From: Breoghania corrubedonensis | GTDB taxonomy: Bacteria > Pseudomonadota > Alphaproteobacteria > Rhizobiales > Stappiaceae | Length of the DNA: 64,000 bases | Assembly: GCF_003053845.1 (NCBI RefSeq) | Contig: NZ_QAYG01000013.1 | Span: 1 to 64,000, forward strand | Direction of reading: 5' to 3' | Shown: in pieces, positions 16,056-25,334 of the stretch | Position numbering within the stretch: the stretch's first letter is position 1 | How the letters are laid out: each line of letters opens with the position of its first letter | Translations under genes and position numbers: made by a program | The notes under the pieces: generated by a model | What the model saw: only the letters and a program-made list of their open reading frames with translations | Told to the model about the DNA's origin: nothing | Database searches by the model: none

Positions 16056-18895
16056 TGTTCGGCCTGCCGCTCGCCTTCACAAGCCCCTTCGTCCTGGCAG
16101 CCCTGTTGAGCCTGCCGGTCATCTGGTGGCTCCTGCGGTTCACCCCGCCACGCCCGAAGGAAATCTCCTTTCCCCCGACGAGGCTGCTGCTCGATGTCGA
16201 AAAGAACGAGGAAACGCCAGCGCGCAGTCCGTGGTGGCTGACCCTGCTGCGGCTGCTCTTAGCAGCTATCCTCATTCTGGCGCTGGCGGGGCCCGTGTGG
16301 CGTCCGCTTGCCGATACCGGCGGTGGCAGCAGCGGCCCGCTCTGGCTCATCCTCGACAATGGCTGGACGTCGGCGCCCGGGTGGGATGCGCGGCTCATCA
16401 CTGCCGAACGTCTGATCGACGGGGCGGAGAGCGAAGGTCGCCCGGTTCTGGTCGCGGCGAGCGCCGATGGACCGGGACAGTCCTTGAACCCGATCGGCGC
16501 AGGCGAGGCGCGTGAGCGGCTGCGCGCGCTGGAACCGCGTTCCTGGGTTTCCAGGCCCGATGATCTCCTTCCCGCGCTGCGCGCCGCAGCGGCCGAGACC
16601 GCCCCCGGCGCCATTGCCTGGCTGCAGGACGGGCTCGGCGGAGATCCCATCACCCATTTTGCCGAAACGCTGCGGGATATGGCCGGCGATGTCCGGATCG
16701 GCATTTACATGCCCGAGCGCCTGCCCGCCGGCCTGAAAGGCGTACGCAACGATGCCAACGCGCTGACCGCAACCGTTATCCGCGACAAGGGACAGAGCGC
16801 GCGCGACATGTCCGTCCAGGCAATCGACATGAAGGGCCTCGTCATTGCGGAAGCTCCGGCCCGATTTGATACTGGCGCAAGCGAAGCCGAAGTCCGCTTC
16901 GAACTGCCGGTGGAACTGCGCAACGAGATCGCCCGGCTTCAGGTGGAAGGCGAGCGCGCCGCCGGCGCCGTCCAGCTTGTCGACGAACGCTGGCGGCGGC
17001 GTACCGTCGGGCTCCTTTCCGGCGATTCGACACAGCGTGCGCAGCCTCTTCTGGCGCCTCTCTACTATCTCCGCCGGGCATTGACGCCCTTTGCCGATCT
17101 GCGTGAACCGCGATCACTGGACTTGGCGCAGGCGCTGCCGGAACTGATCGAGCAGAATGTGTCGGTGCTGCTGATGGCCGACATCGGCAACGTGCCACCG
17201 GACTCAATCGACGCTCTGCGTCGCTGGGTTGCAGCCGGCGGTGTGCTGGTGCGCTTTGCGGGACCGCACATGGCGGCGCGTACGGATGATCTCGTTCCCG
17301 TCGACCTGCGCTCGGGCGGCCGCGCACTGGGCGGCAGCCTTTCCTGGGAACAGCCACAACCGCTGACCGGTTTCTCAGAAAATGGCCCCTTCGCAGGCCT
17401 TGCGGTGCCCGATGACGTCACCGTCCGCCGGCAAGTTCTGGCCGAACCCGACGCGACGCTTCCCGACAAGACCTGGGCGAGCCTTGCTGACGGCACACCG
17501 CTCGTCACCGCGATGGCGATCGACCGGGGCTGGGTGGTGCTCTTCCATGTCACCGCGGACACGACCTGGTCCAACCTGCCGCTGTCTGGAACCTTCGTCG
17601 ACATGCTGAGGCGGATCCTCGCTTTTTCCGCAGCCCGCGTATCCAGGTCCGGCGAAGGTGAGGGCTCCGCCAAGGTGGCGCTCGCCCCGATGCGGCTGCT
17701 GGATGGCTTCGGCCACTTTGTCTCGCCGGGAGCCACCGCAAGACCGGTGTCGGTCTCGGACATCGACGGCATAGAGCCGGGCCGGGAACACCCGCCCGGT
17801 CTTTATGGTGTGGACGATGCCTTCCGCGCGCTTAATCTGCTGAAGCCCGATTCCGAACTCGTCCGTTTCGATGCCAGTGCTTTGGGATCCGGGATCTCGA
17901 TCGAAAGCTATCGGACTGCCGGTCCTCTCGACATGCGCGCCGGCCTGTTTGTCGTCGCCCTGCTTCTGCTGATCGCCGACGCGCTCGCCGTCCTTGTGCT
18001 CGGCGGCGGGTGGCGTCTGTTGCAGCGTCCTGCCGGGGCCGCCGCAGCCCTTCTGGCCATGGGGCTTCTCGCCGGAATGCCGACGGATGGCCATGCGCAA
18101 GGCACAACGGCCACCGGATCCGGGCGCACGGTCGCCAACGAAGCCTGGGCACTCGATGCAGTACTGACCACCCGTCTGGCCTATGTGGTCACCGGCAATG
18201 CGCAGATCGACGAGACCAGCCGCGCGGGCCTTTACGGCCTGTCACGCTATCTGGAAAGTCGAACCGCGCTGGAGCCCGGTGATCCGATCGGTGTGCGGAT
18301 CGATCAGGACGAACTGTCCTTCTTCCCGCTGCTCTACTGGCCCATCGACGAAAACGCCGCCAAGCCGGACGCACAGACGACCGCGCGCATCGACGCCTAC
18401 ATGCGCGGCGGAGGCACGATCCTGTTCGATACCCGCGACGAGATCGGCGGCACGGCGGCGACAGGCGGTTTCGGCACGTCTCCCGCAACCCGCAAGCTGC
18501 GCGAGATCCTCTCCGGTCTCGACATACCGGCGCTGGAGCCGGTGCCGCCGGATCATGTGCTGACGAAGGCCTTCTATCTGCTCGATGAGTTTCCCGGCCG
18601 CTGGAGCGGCGGTCAGCTCTGGGTGGAGGCGACGCCGGAGACCGACGACGTCAGCGGCAGGCCAGTACGCGCGGGCGACGGGGTTTCGCCGATCCTGATC
18701 AGCGCGAACGATTTCGCATCCGCCTGGGCAACCGACGAGATCGGCAATCCGCTTTATCCGACCGTGCCCGCCGACCCGATGCAGCGCGAACTTGCCTACC
18801 GCTCCGGCGTCAACATCGTCATGTACACGCTCACCGGCAACTACAAGGCGGACCAGGTGCATGTGCCCGCACTGCTCGAACGGCTCGGACAATAG
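16052..18895 (+). CDS. BatA-like double-transmembrane, DUF4159 domain protein
   Basis: A 947-residue membrane protein. The N-terminus has the BatA-type double-helix module (helices about 6-27 and 58-78, with the conserved FPPTRLL between). A long periplasmic-type region follows, then a central helix pair near 630-680, then a C-terminal DUF4159 domain (about 690-947) containing FFPLLYWPIDENA and MRGGGTILFDTRDE. DUF4159 is thought to be a glutamine-amidotransferase-like fold without proven activity. It is coupled to DUF58 upstream and followed 12 bases later by a second large membrane protein. Confidence 0.9.
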   Translation: MMFGLPLAFTSPFVLAALLSLPVIWWLLRFTPPRPKEISFPPTRLLLDVEKNEETPARSPWWLTLLRLLLAAILILALAGPVWRPLADTGGGSSGPLWLILDNGWTSAPGWDARLITAERLIDGAESEGRPVLVAASADGPGQSLNPIGAGEARERLRALEPRSWVSRPDDLLPALRAAAAETAPGAIAWLQDGLGGDPITHFAETLRDMAGDVRIGIYMPERLPAGLKGVRNDANALTATVIRDKGQSARDMSVQAIDMKGLVIAEAPARFDTGASEAEVRFELPVELRNEIARLQVEGERAAGAVQLVDERWRRRTVGLLSGDSTQRAQPLLAPLYYLRRALTPFADLREPRSLDLAQALPELIEQNVSVLLMADIGNVPPDSIDALRRWVAAGGVLVRFAGPHMAARTDDLVPVDLRSGGRALGGSLSWEQPQPLTGFSENGPFAGLAVPDDVTVRRQVLAEPDATLPDKTWASLADGTPLVTAMAIDRGWVVLFHVTADTTWSNLPLSGTFVDMLRRILAFSAARVSRSGEGEGSAKVALAPMRLLDGFGHFVSPGATARPVSVSDIDGIEPGREHPPGLYGVDDAFRALNLLKPDSELVRFDASALGSGISIESYRTAGPLDMRAGLFVVALLLLIADALAVLVLGGGWRLLQRPAGAAAALLAMGLLAGMPTDGHAQGTTATGSGRTVANEAWALDAVLTTRLAYVVTGNAQIDETSRAGLYGLSRYLESRTALEPGDPIGVRIDQDELSFFPLLYWPIDENAAKPDAQTTARIDAYMRGGGTILFDTRDEIGGTAATGGFGTSPATRKLREILSGLDIPALEPVPPDHVLTKAFYLLDEFPGRWSGGQLWVEATPETDDVSGRPVRAGDGVSPILISANDFASAWATDEIGNPLYPTVPADPMQRELAYRSGVNIVMYTLTGNYKADQVHVPALLERLGQ

Positions 18896-18907
18896 AAAGG
18901 CGGCGCG

Positions 18908-20995
18908 ATGAACACGACCTGGAGCATCGACTTCGCACCGCTGGTGCCCGTTTGGCTCATCATCGCGCTCGCCTGCGCGGCATTCGTCCTCATGGCGCTT
19001 GCCTTGTGGCGGCGCCAGCGCGGCACCCTCGTGCGCTCCTGCGCCTTTGCCGCACTCCTGCTCGCGCTGCTCAATCCGGCCGTCGAGCGTGAAAAGCGGG
19101 AACCGCTTTCAAGCGTCGTCGCCCTCGTCGCCGACCGAAGCCAGAGCCAGGATCTCGACGGTCGCAGGCAGACAACCGACAAGACGGTCGACGCTCTCAA
19201 GGCACGCCTGGAGGCCCTTCCGAACGTTGAGGTGCGGGTCATCGATGCCGGGCGCGGGCGCAGCGATTTGCAGAATGACGGCACCGCGCTGTTCGCTCCC
19301 CTGAACCAGGAGATGTCCGACGTCCCGCCCGACCGCATCGCCGGCGCCATCATGGTCACCGACGGTCAGGTCCACGATATTCCCGAAAATGCCGGCGCCC
19401 TTGGCTTCAACGCCCCCATCCACGCGCTGATCACCGGCCATGAGAAGGAGCGTGACAGGCGCATCGTCATCGAGCGCGCGCCCCGCTTCGGCCTCGTCGG
19501 CAAGGAGCAGCAGGTGCGTTTGCGCGTCGCCCAGGCCGGCGAAGGGCTCGATCAGGCCCCCGCCCGCATGACGGTGCGGCGCGACGGTGAGGAAATCGAC
19601 AGCCGGATGGTTTCGCCGGGCGAGGCGGTCGAGATCCCGGTCGAGATTGCCCATGGCGGCCAGAACATATTCGAATTCGAAGTGGAGGCACTCGACGGCG
19701 AGCTCACCACTCTCAACAACCGTGCGGTCATCACGGTCGACGGCGTGCGCGAGAACCTGCGCGTGCTGCTGGTCTCGGGCGAGCCTCATGCGGGCGAGCG
19801 GACCTGGCGCAACCTGTTGAAGTCGGACGCGGCCGTCGATCTCGTTCACTTCACCATCCTGCGCCCGCCCGAAAAACAGGATGGCACGCCCATCAGCCAG
19901 TTGTCGCTGATCGCCTTTCCCACGCGCGAACTGTTCTCCGTCAAGATCGACGAGTTCGACCTGATCATCTTCGACCGCTACAAGCGCCGTCGCGTGCTGC
20001 CGATTCTCTACTTCGACAACATCGCCCGCTATGTGCGCGACGGCGGCGCGCTGCTGATGGCGACGGGCCCGGAATATGCGGAAGCCGGCAGTCTCTACCG
20101 CACACCGCTTGCCACGGTCTTGCCGGCGGAGCCTTCCGGCCGGATACTGGAGGAACCGTTTCTGCCGCGCATCTCGGGACTTGGCCAACGCCATCCCGTC
20201 ACCCGCGGTCTGCCCGGCAGCCGCGGCGAAACGCCGGACTGGAGCCACTGGTTTCGTCTCATCGACACCGTCAACCACCAGGGCGAAGTCGTCATGAACG
20301 GGCCCGAGAACAAGCCGTTGCTGGTCCTCGACCGCCAGGGCAAGGGCCGGGTCGCCCTTCTGCTGTCCGATCATGTCTGGCTCTGGGCGCGCGGTTACGA
20401 GGGCGGTGGACCGCACGTGCAGCTGCTGCGCAGGCTCGCCCACTGGCTGATGAAGGAACCCGATCTTGAGGAAGAGGCGCTGAGGGCAACGAGCCGAGGG
20501 CACGAACTGACCGTCGAGCGCCAGACGCTGGGTGAGAGCGTCGGCCCCGTCGAGATCACCGGACCGACCGGCGACACGCGGACCGTCACACTGAAGCAGG
20601 CGGAACCGGGTTTGTGGCGCGCGACGGTGGAAACGGACGATATCGGTCTTTATTCGGTACGCGACGGTGAGCGCACGGCACTTGCCAATATCGGTCCGGC
20701 GAACCCGCGCGAGTTCGCCGACGTGCTTTCCTCATCCCAACCGCTTACGCCGCTTGCAGAGGCGACACGCGGCAGCGTCCGACGGCTTGAGGGCAGCGGC
20801 GATGAACCGAACGTGCCGCGTGTCGTCGCGCTTAACCGGGCCACGTCCTATTCGGGAGCAGGCTGGATCGGCCTGAAGATGAGCGATGCGAGCGTGTTGA
20901 AGGGAATAGACCGTCTTCCCCTCTTCATCGGGTTCCTGGGCCTTGCCATCCTGCTGGGCCTCGTCTCGGCCACCTGGTATCGCGAAGGACGGTGA
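18908..20995 (+). CDS. Large membrane protein with glutamine-amidotransferase-like domain
   Basis: A 695-residue protein with two N-terminal helices (about 13-35 and 42-58), a VWA-like start (VVALVADRSQSQD near 72-84), Ig-like segments, a class I amidotransferase-like fold around 270-520 (VLLVSGEPHAGERTWRNLL; DLIIFDRYKRR; GGALLMATGPEY), and one C-terminal helix (about 670-690). No clear Cys-His-Glu triad was seen, so it is probably not an active amidotransferase. It is the last gene of the MoxR operon and most likely assembles with the DUF4159 protein in the membrane. Convergent with a GNAT gene 6 bases away. Confidence 0.82.
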   Translation: MNTTWSIDFAPLVPVWLIIALACAAFVLMALALWRRQRGTLVRSCAFAALLLALLNPAVEREKREPLSSVVALVADRSQSQDLDGRRQTTDKTVDALKARLEALPNVEVRVIDAGRGRSDLQNDGTALFAPLNQEMSDVPPDRIAGAIMVTDGQVHDIPENAGALGFNAPIHALITGHEKERDRRIVIERAPRFGLVGKEQQVRLRVAQAGEGLDQAPARMTVRRDGEEIDSRMVSPGEAVEIPVEIAHGGQNIFEFEVEALDGELTTLNNRAVITVDGVRENLRVLLVSGEPHAGERTWRNLLKSDAAVDLVHFTILRPPEKQDGTPISQLSLIAFPTRELFSVKIDEFDLIIFDRYKRRRVLPILYFDNIARYVRDGGALLMATGPEYAEAGSLYRTPLATVLPAEPSGRILEEPFLPRISGLGQRHPVTRGLPGSRGETPDWSHWFRLIDTVNHQGEVVMNGPENKPLLVLDRQGKGRVALLLSDHVWLWARGYEGGGPHVQLLRRLAHWLMKEPDLEEEALRATSRGHELTVERQTLGESVGPVEITGPTGDTRTVTLKQAEPGLWRATVETDDIGLYSVRDGERTALANIGPANPREFADVLSSSQPLTPLAEATRGSVRRLEGSGDEPNVPRVVALNRATSYSGAGWIGLKMSDASVLKGIDRLPLFIGFLGLAILLGLVSATWYREGR

Positions 20996-21001
20996 CGCGC
21001 C

Positions 21002-21295
21002 CTATCGGGCGCGCACGTCATCCCAGTCCGGATGCTGCAGGAACTGCGTTGCCGCGTAGGGACAGACCGGATTGATCTTCTTGCCGCTTGTGCGCGCATG
21101 CGCGACGATGTGCTTGAGAAGCTTCAACGCGATGCCCTGACCGCGATAGTTTTCCGGCACTTCCGTATGATCGAGGACAAGCACATCCTCCCCTTCCTTG
21201 GCGAAGGTGAGTTCCGCCTCCCCCATGCCGGGCTGCTGATAAACGACGCGCCCCCTGGTTTCGGTTTCTTCCAGCGCAATATCAGCTTCGTTCAT
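21002..21295 (-). CDS. Small GNAT-family N-acetyltransferase
   Basis: A 97-residue protein of the short GNAT type (YjdJ / human GTLF3B-like). It shows DHTEVPENYRGQGIALKLLKHIVAHARTSGKKINPVCPYAATQFLQHPDW, where RGQGIA is the acetyl-CoA pyrophosphate loop and the C-terminal CPYA is family-typical. The acceptor is unknown. The ATG at 21295 gives the usual length. It is convergent with the MoxR operon. Confidence 0.9.
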   Translation of the reverse strand: MNEADIALEETETRGRVVYQQPGMGEAELTFAKEGEDVLVLDHTEVPENYRGQGIALKLLKHIVAHARTSGKKINPVCPYAATQFLQHPDWDDVRAR

Positions 21296-21452
21296 AACTC
21301 ATACTTCCTTGCGACAGGCCGCGGCCGCCCGGATGACGGGCATGTGCGGCGGCGATGGAAACTTCAGGACAACGGCGATAGCCGCGGATGTGCGCGCCGG
21401 GAGGGGTACGCCGTCAGGACATAGTGCCAGCATCCACATCGACAAGCGGGCC

Positions 21453-21956
21453 CTACGAACGGCCTCCATGAACGCTACCCTGTGCTGCCTCCAGCGCGCC
21501 CTCGACAAGCTCCGCGGCGAGAAGCCGAGTGGGATCGACGGGACCGGGCAGCTGGATCCGGCCCTGCGGCACACGGCGAAACCCGAAAGGCCCGTAATAG
21601 GGCAAGTCACCGACGAGCAGAACGAGTCCCTCACCAAGCCGGGCGCTTTCTTCCAGTGCCTTGCGCATCAGCGCTCGTCCTATGCCCAACCCCTTGCAAG
21701 AAGAGATGACCGCCAACGGACCGAGAAGCTGGGCGGGAGCCTCGCCGATGCGGATCGGCGTGAGGCGGACAGCCCCCAGAAGCGCGCCTTCCGCCAACGC
21801 GACGAAGCTCAAACGCGGGTCATGCGGCACGCCCTCGCGGATCCGGAAAGCGGTTCGAGCAAACCGGCCCGGCCCGAAGGCATCGGAGTGGAGGGCTTCG
21901 ATAGCGGCATCGTCGTACGGCGTCTCGAGCCGTATGTCATAGGAAAGGGGCGGCAT
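21453..21956 (-). CDS. GNAT-family N-acetyltransferase
   Basis: A 167-residue acetyltransferase of the YhbS-like group. The acetyl-CoA site lies near LGPLAVISSCKGLGIGRALMRKALE (motif Q/R-x-x-G-x-G/A varied to CKGLGIGRA), with GDLPYYGPFGFRR further on, a common element of this subgroup. The ATG at 21956 starts the natural domain; the frame is open to 22073 but the leader has no family features. The substrate is unknown. Confidence 0.88.
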   Translation of the reverse strand: MPPLSYDIRLETPYDDAAIEALHSDAFGPGRFARTAFRIREGVPHDPRLSFVALAEGALLGAVRLTPIRIGEAPAQLLGPLAVISSCKGLGIGRALMRKALEESARLGEGLVLLVGDLPYYGPFGFRRVPQGRIQLPGPVDPTRLLAAELVEGALEAAQGSVHGGRS

Positions 21957-22454
21957 CGTGTGATCCTGCTTGGGGATGTCGGTCAAGCAGTCCGGCCTGC
22001 CTTGCGCGCGACTGGCACGCAGTGGGACGGGGCTTTGAAATCGTCGGGAGACGACAGGCGGCGGACAGGGCAATATCGGTCGAGGCGCATAAAGCGCGTT
22101 CAGCCCATTCGTCGTCGCCGCTGGATCACCATGTCTACCCGTTCTGGAGGCACCCGATCATGGGCGCCAGTCTGGAAAAACCGTTCCCGCAAAATCCGCG
22201 AGGCAGGTCCGATATCATGCCACATTTCCCGCGTCCAGCCGGATTACATCAAACCCGTGCGGAAACTGCCCCTGGCTGATCCGCACGATGGTGAACGCTG
22301 CGTCCACATGCCGACGAACCATGACGCCACCTGTTAGGTTCTTCCCAACATTCGGGCCGCGCCTTGCGGAACTTCGGTCTCCGCTGCGCGGTTGATCTCG
22401 ACAAAAGTCAGTCGCCGCGATACGCGGCGTTACAGAGTGCGAAAGGATCGGGTC
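21957..22454. other. Intergenic region, no clear gene
   Basis: 498 bases between the minus-strand GNAT gene and the plus-strand glutathionyl-hydroquinone reductase. Open frames exist on the plus strand (for example one ending at 22337), but their Arg/Ser-rich products match no family I recognise and lack good ribosome sites. It should hold the promoters of both flanking genes. Confidence 0.5.
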
Positions 22455-23423
22455 ATGGGACTTCTGATCGACGGCAAATGGCAGGACCGCTGGTACGACA
22501 CCGCCAAGACCGGCGGCAAATTCAAGCGCGAATCATCGAAATTCCGCAACTGGATCACCGCAGACGGCAGCCCCGGACCGACCGGCGAAGGCGGCTTCGA
22601 GGCCGAGGCCGGCCGCTATCATCTCTATGTCGCCAACGCCTGCCCGTGGGCCCACCGCTCGCTCATTTTCCGAAAGCTGAAGAAGCTCGAGGACATGATT
22701 ACCGTCTCCGTGGTGGAGCCGCTCATGCTGGAAGAAGGCTGGACCTTCGCCGAGCCTGACCCCATCAACGCCGTGACGCGGCTCTATAAGGTCTATCTCG
22801 CTGCCGATCTCACCTACACCGGCCGCGTTACGGTACCGGTGCTATGGGACAAGAAGCGCAAGACCATCGTCTCCAACGAGAGCGCGGACATCATCCGCAT
22901 GTTCAACAGCGCATTCGACGGTATCGGCGCCGCAAATGGCGACTACTATCCTGAGGATCTGCGCGAAGAAATCGACGAGATCAACGCCAAGGTCTACGAC
23001 ACGGTCAACAATGGGGTCTACAAGGCGGGCTTCGCGACCAGTCAGGACGCCTACGAAGAGGCCTTCAACGCGCTTTTTTCGTCATTGGACGATCTGGAAA
23101 AACGCCTGTCGCGCCAGCGTTATCTGACCGGCGACCGGATTACCGAGGCCGACTGGCGGCTCTTCACGACGCTGGTTCGCTTCGATGCGGTCTATGTCGG
23201 CCACTTCAAGTGCAACTTGCGCCGCATCGCCGACTATCCGAACCTTTCAAACTACCTGTGCGAACTCTATCAGGTGCCCGGCGTTGCCGAGACGGTCAAC
23301 ATGGACCACATCAAGCAGCACTACTACGGGAGCCACAAGACCATCAATCCGACAGGCATTGTGCCGGCGGGGCCTGAACTCGACTTCCTTCGTCCGCACG
23401 ACCGGGCCCGGCTCGCCGCCTGA
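22455..23423 (+). CDS. Glutathionyl-hydroquinone reductase (xi-class GST)
   Basis: A 322-residue glutathione transferase of the Omega/Xi (YqjG, PcpF) type. It reduces glutathionyl-hydroquinones using a second glutathione. The active-site motif ACPWAHR, near residues 60-66, supplies the catalytic Cys. VPVLWD, SNESADIIRMFN and the C-terminal NGVYKAGFATSQDAYEEA region are family hallmarks. The start ATG at 22455 follows GAAAGGATCGGGTC. A paralogue with ICPWASR lies at 50217-51182 in a LysR-controlled cluster, so the organism has at least two. Confidence 0.93.
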   Translation: MGLLIDGKWQDRWYDTAKTGGKFKRESSKFRNWITADGSPGPTGEGGFEAEAGRYHLYVANACPWAHRSLIFRKLKKLEDMITVSVVEPLMLEEGWTFAEPDPINAVTRLYKVYLAADLTYTGRVTVPVLWDKKRKTIVSNESADIIRMFNSAFDGIGAANGDYYPEDLREEIDEINAKVYDTVNNGVYKAGFATSQDAYEEAFNALFSSLDDLEKRLSRQRYLTGDRITEADWRLFTTLVRFDAVYVGHFKCNLRRIADYPNLSNYLCELYQVPGVAETVNMDHIKQHYYGSHKTINPTGIVPAGPELDFLRPHDRARLAA

Positions 23424-23442
23424 GGCACCACGCCCTTCCCCT

Positions 23443-23925
23443 CTACCAGATCTCGTCCCGTTGCCTCTCCGCGCCGATTTCGTCAAGGCGGCGGAGGGTA
23501 GCGGGCGTGGTTTCTGCGGGAAGATCATCCAGACGAAAGAACCCGGCTTCCGCGATTTCGCGGTTTGGCAGGCGCGGTGGTTCCGGCTGGCGCCAGGCCC
23601 TGATCACATAGAGCGCAACATGATTGCGCCGCGACAGCCGCGCATTGAGGTAAAGCCCGAACAGCTCGGGACGTCCCTCCACCTCGATATTGCCTTCCTC
23701 GCGCAATTCCCGGATCACCGCGGCTTGCGATGTTTCACCCGGGTCAACGCCCCCGCCCGGCAGATACCAGCCCGGCAGATAAGTGTGGCGCACCAGAAAC
23801 ACCCGCCCCTCCCCGTCAAGAACCGCCCCCCGGACACCCACCGTCATGGGCCGCAGCAGCAATGTCCCCAACGCGATGGCGCGACGGATCAGCGGCTTGA
23901 ACAGACGAACAATTTTCCTGGTCAT
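23443..23925 (-). CDS. NUDIX hydrolase
   Basis: A 160-residue NUDIX protein with the box [26 protein letters not shown] (about 77-102), preceded by [16 protein letters not shown]. The N-terminus is hydrophobic and basic ([24 protein letters not shown]), which might hold it near the membrane. The nucleotide or dinucleotide substrate cannot be told. A perfect CtrA-like box lies about 60 bases upstream of its ATG. Confidence 0.88.
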   Translation of the reverse strand: MTRKIVRLFKPLIRRAIALGTLLLRPMTVGVRGAVLDGEGRVFLVRHTYLPGWYLPGGGVDPGETSQAAVIRELREEGNIEVEGRPELFGLYLNARLSRRNHVALYVIRAWRQPEPPRLPNREIAEAGFFRLDDLPAETTPATLRRLDEIGAERQRDEIW

Positions 23926-24386
23926 TTTGTAATCGGGCCCCGAATGCAGGCATTATTGGCTGAGATCTGAAGAAACAAAGCTGATTAACGAAGAATTAAT
24001 CATGATCCTCATGCGTTGAATGCATGTCGGACACGCGATTTATGCACTTCCAACCAGGCGACAACGATGTCAATAAAACGCCGCAACGTCAGGAAAGATC
24101 GCACCCGACAAAGAAGTGCAATCTGACGCCCCCCAGAAAAGAAAATCGAGTTCGTCATGTTCTCCTCGCTGTTCTCCCGTTCGCGCCACCAACGCCGTTT
24201 TTGCTGGAAGCCCGCCCTGGCAGGCGATCATGCTCGCCACTCCCTGGCGCTGACGACGTTCCCCCTCAACTAAGGGCACCGCCGGCAATGTGGGACGGCG
24301 TGAACCGTCTCCCGTTTGGGACCGCCAGGCGATTATGGCAGCGTTGTCCTTGACCTGCGAACGCAGGCGGGGATGATGGCCGGACC
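23926..24386. other. Intergenic region with CtrA-like box
   Basis: 461 bases between a minus-strand NUDIX gene and a plus-strand phosphoesterase gene. It holds the TTAA-N7-TTAA element at 23985-23999. A 38-codon open frame at 24157-24273 and a 20-codon one before it are Arg-rich and unsupported. Confidence 0.55.
23985..23999. promoter_or_regulatory. Perfect CtrA-like box (TTAA-N7-TTAA)
   Basis: TTAA at 23985-23988 and 23996-23999 with exactly seven bases between, the consensus bound by the alphaproteobacterial cell-cycle regulator CtrA. It is 60 bases upstream of the NUDIX start. The presence of SciP in this window shows the CtrA pathway exists here; actual binding is inference. Confidence 0.5.
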
Positions 24387-25301
24387 ATGTTTATTCTCGC
24401 TCACTTATCCGATCCTCATCTCGGCCCGCTTCCGAGCCCATCCTTGCGCGAGCTCGCTTCCAAGCGGGCTATCGGCTATCTGAACTGGCAGCGCAACCGT
24501 GCTTCCAAGTTCACCACCGCGCATCTGGACGGGCTTGTCGCCGATCTGAAGGCGCAGGCTCCTGACCACATCGCGCTCACCGGCGATCTCGTCAATATCG
24601 CCATCGAGGCAGAATTGGCGCCTGCCCGGCGCTGGCTCGATGCGCTCGGTGCTCCCGAAGATGTGTCGGTCGTTCCTGGCAATCACGACGCCTATGTCCC
24701 CGGCGCCTTGCGCAAGGCGAGCGAGGCGTGGGCGCCATTCATGCGCGGTGACAACGAGCATCTGGCTGCCGCCTACCCCTATGTGCGCCGACGCGGCGAT
24801 ATTGCGCTCGTCGGTGTTTCCAGCGCGCGTGCCTCGGCCCCGTTCCTGGCCACGGGCCATGTCAGCACGGGCCAGGCCAAGCTGCTTTGCCAGCACCTCC
24901 AAACACTCGGACGCAAAGGGCTGTTCCGGGTCGTGATGATCCACCACCCTCCGGTTCGCGGCTCCACCGATTGGCACAAGCGGCTGGTTGCAGGTTCCCG
25001 GGTTCGAGCCGCCATTCAGGAAGGCGGCGCCGAGCTCGTGTTGCATGGCCACACCCACGTGGACAGCCTGCACTGGCTCAAGGGACCGAAAGGCCCCGTT
25101 CCCGTTGTCGGGGTTCCGGCGGCATCGAACGCACCGGGCGGCAAGAAGCCAGGTGCGCGATACAATCTCTTCGGGATCGAGAAGGCCGGCGACGATTGGC
25201 ACTGTCACTGGCGCGAGCGCGGATACGAAAAACCGGGCCAGGGTGTCGTGGATATTCGCGAGCGCAATCTTTCGGACGAGTTGCTCGCGGCGGCCGAATA
25301 A
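24387..25301 (+). CDS. Calcineurin-like metallophosphoesterase
   Basis: A 304-residue metallophosphoesterase with the metal-binding motifs in order: DPHLG near 10-14 (variant of DxH), LTGDLVN near 64-70 (GDxx), PGNHDAY near 96-102 (GNHD), MIHHPP near 188-193, and HGHTHVD near 223-229. The set is complete, so the enzyme should be active, probably on a cyclic nucleotide or another phosphodiester. Starts at ATG 24387. Convergent with the membrane-anchored protein at 25335. Confidence 0.92.
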   Translation: MFILAHLSDPHLGPLPSPSLRELASKRAIGYLNWQRNRASKFTTAHLDGLVADLKAQAPDHIALTGDLVNIAIEAELAPARRWLDALGAPEDVSVVPGNHDAYVPGALRKASEAWAPFMRGDNEHLAAAYPYVRRRGDIALVGVSSARASAPFLATGHVSTGQAKLLCQHLQTLGRKGLFRVVMIHHPPVRGSTDWHKRLVAGSRVRAAIQEGGAELVLHGHTHVDSLHWLKGPKGPVPVVGVPAASNAPGGKKPGARYNLFGIEKAGDDWHCHWRERGYEKPGQGVVDIRERNLSDELLAAAE

Positions 25302-25334
25302 CGGACTTATGCCGGCATCGACCGGATACCCGTA

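Noticed and set aside
24024-24353. Possible 109-residue protein upstream of the metallophosphoesterase
   Set aside because: Pro/Arg-rich, no ribosome site of note and no similarity to known families; likely intergenic.
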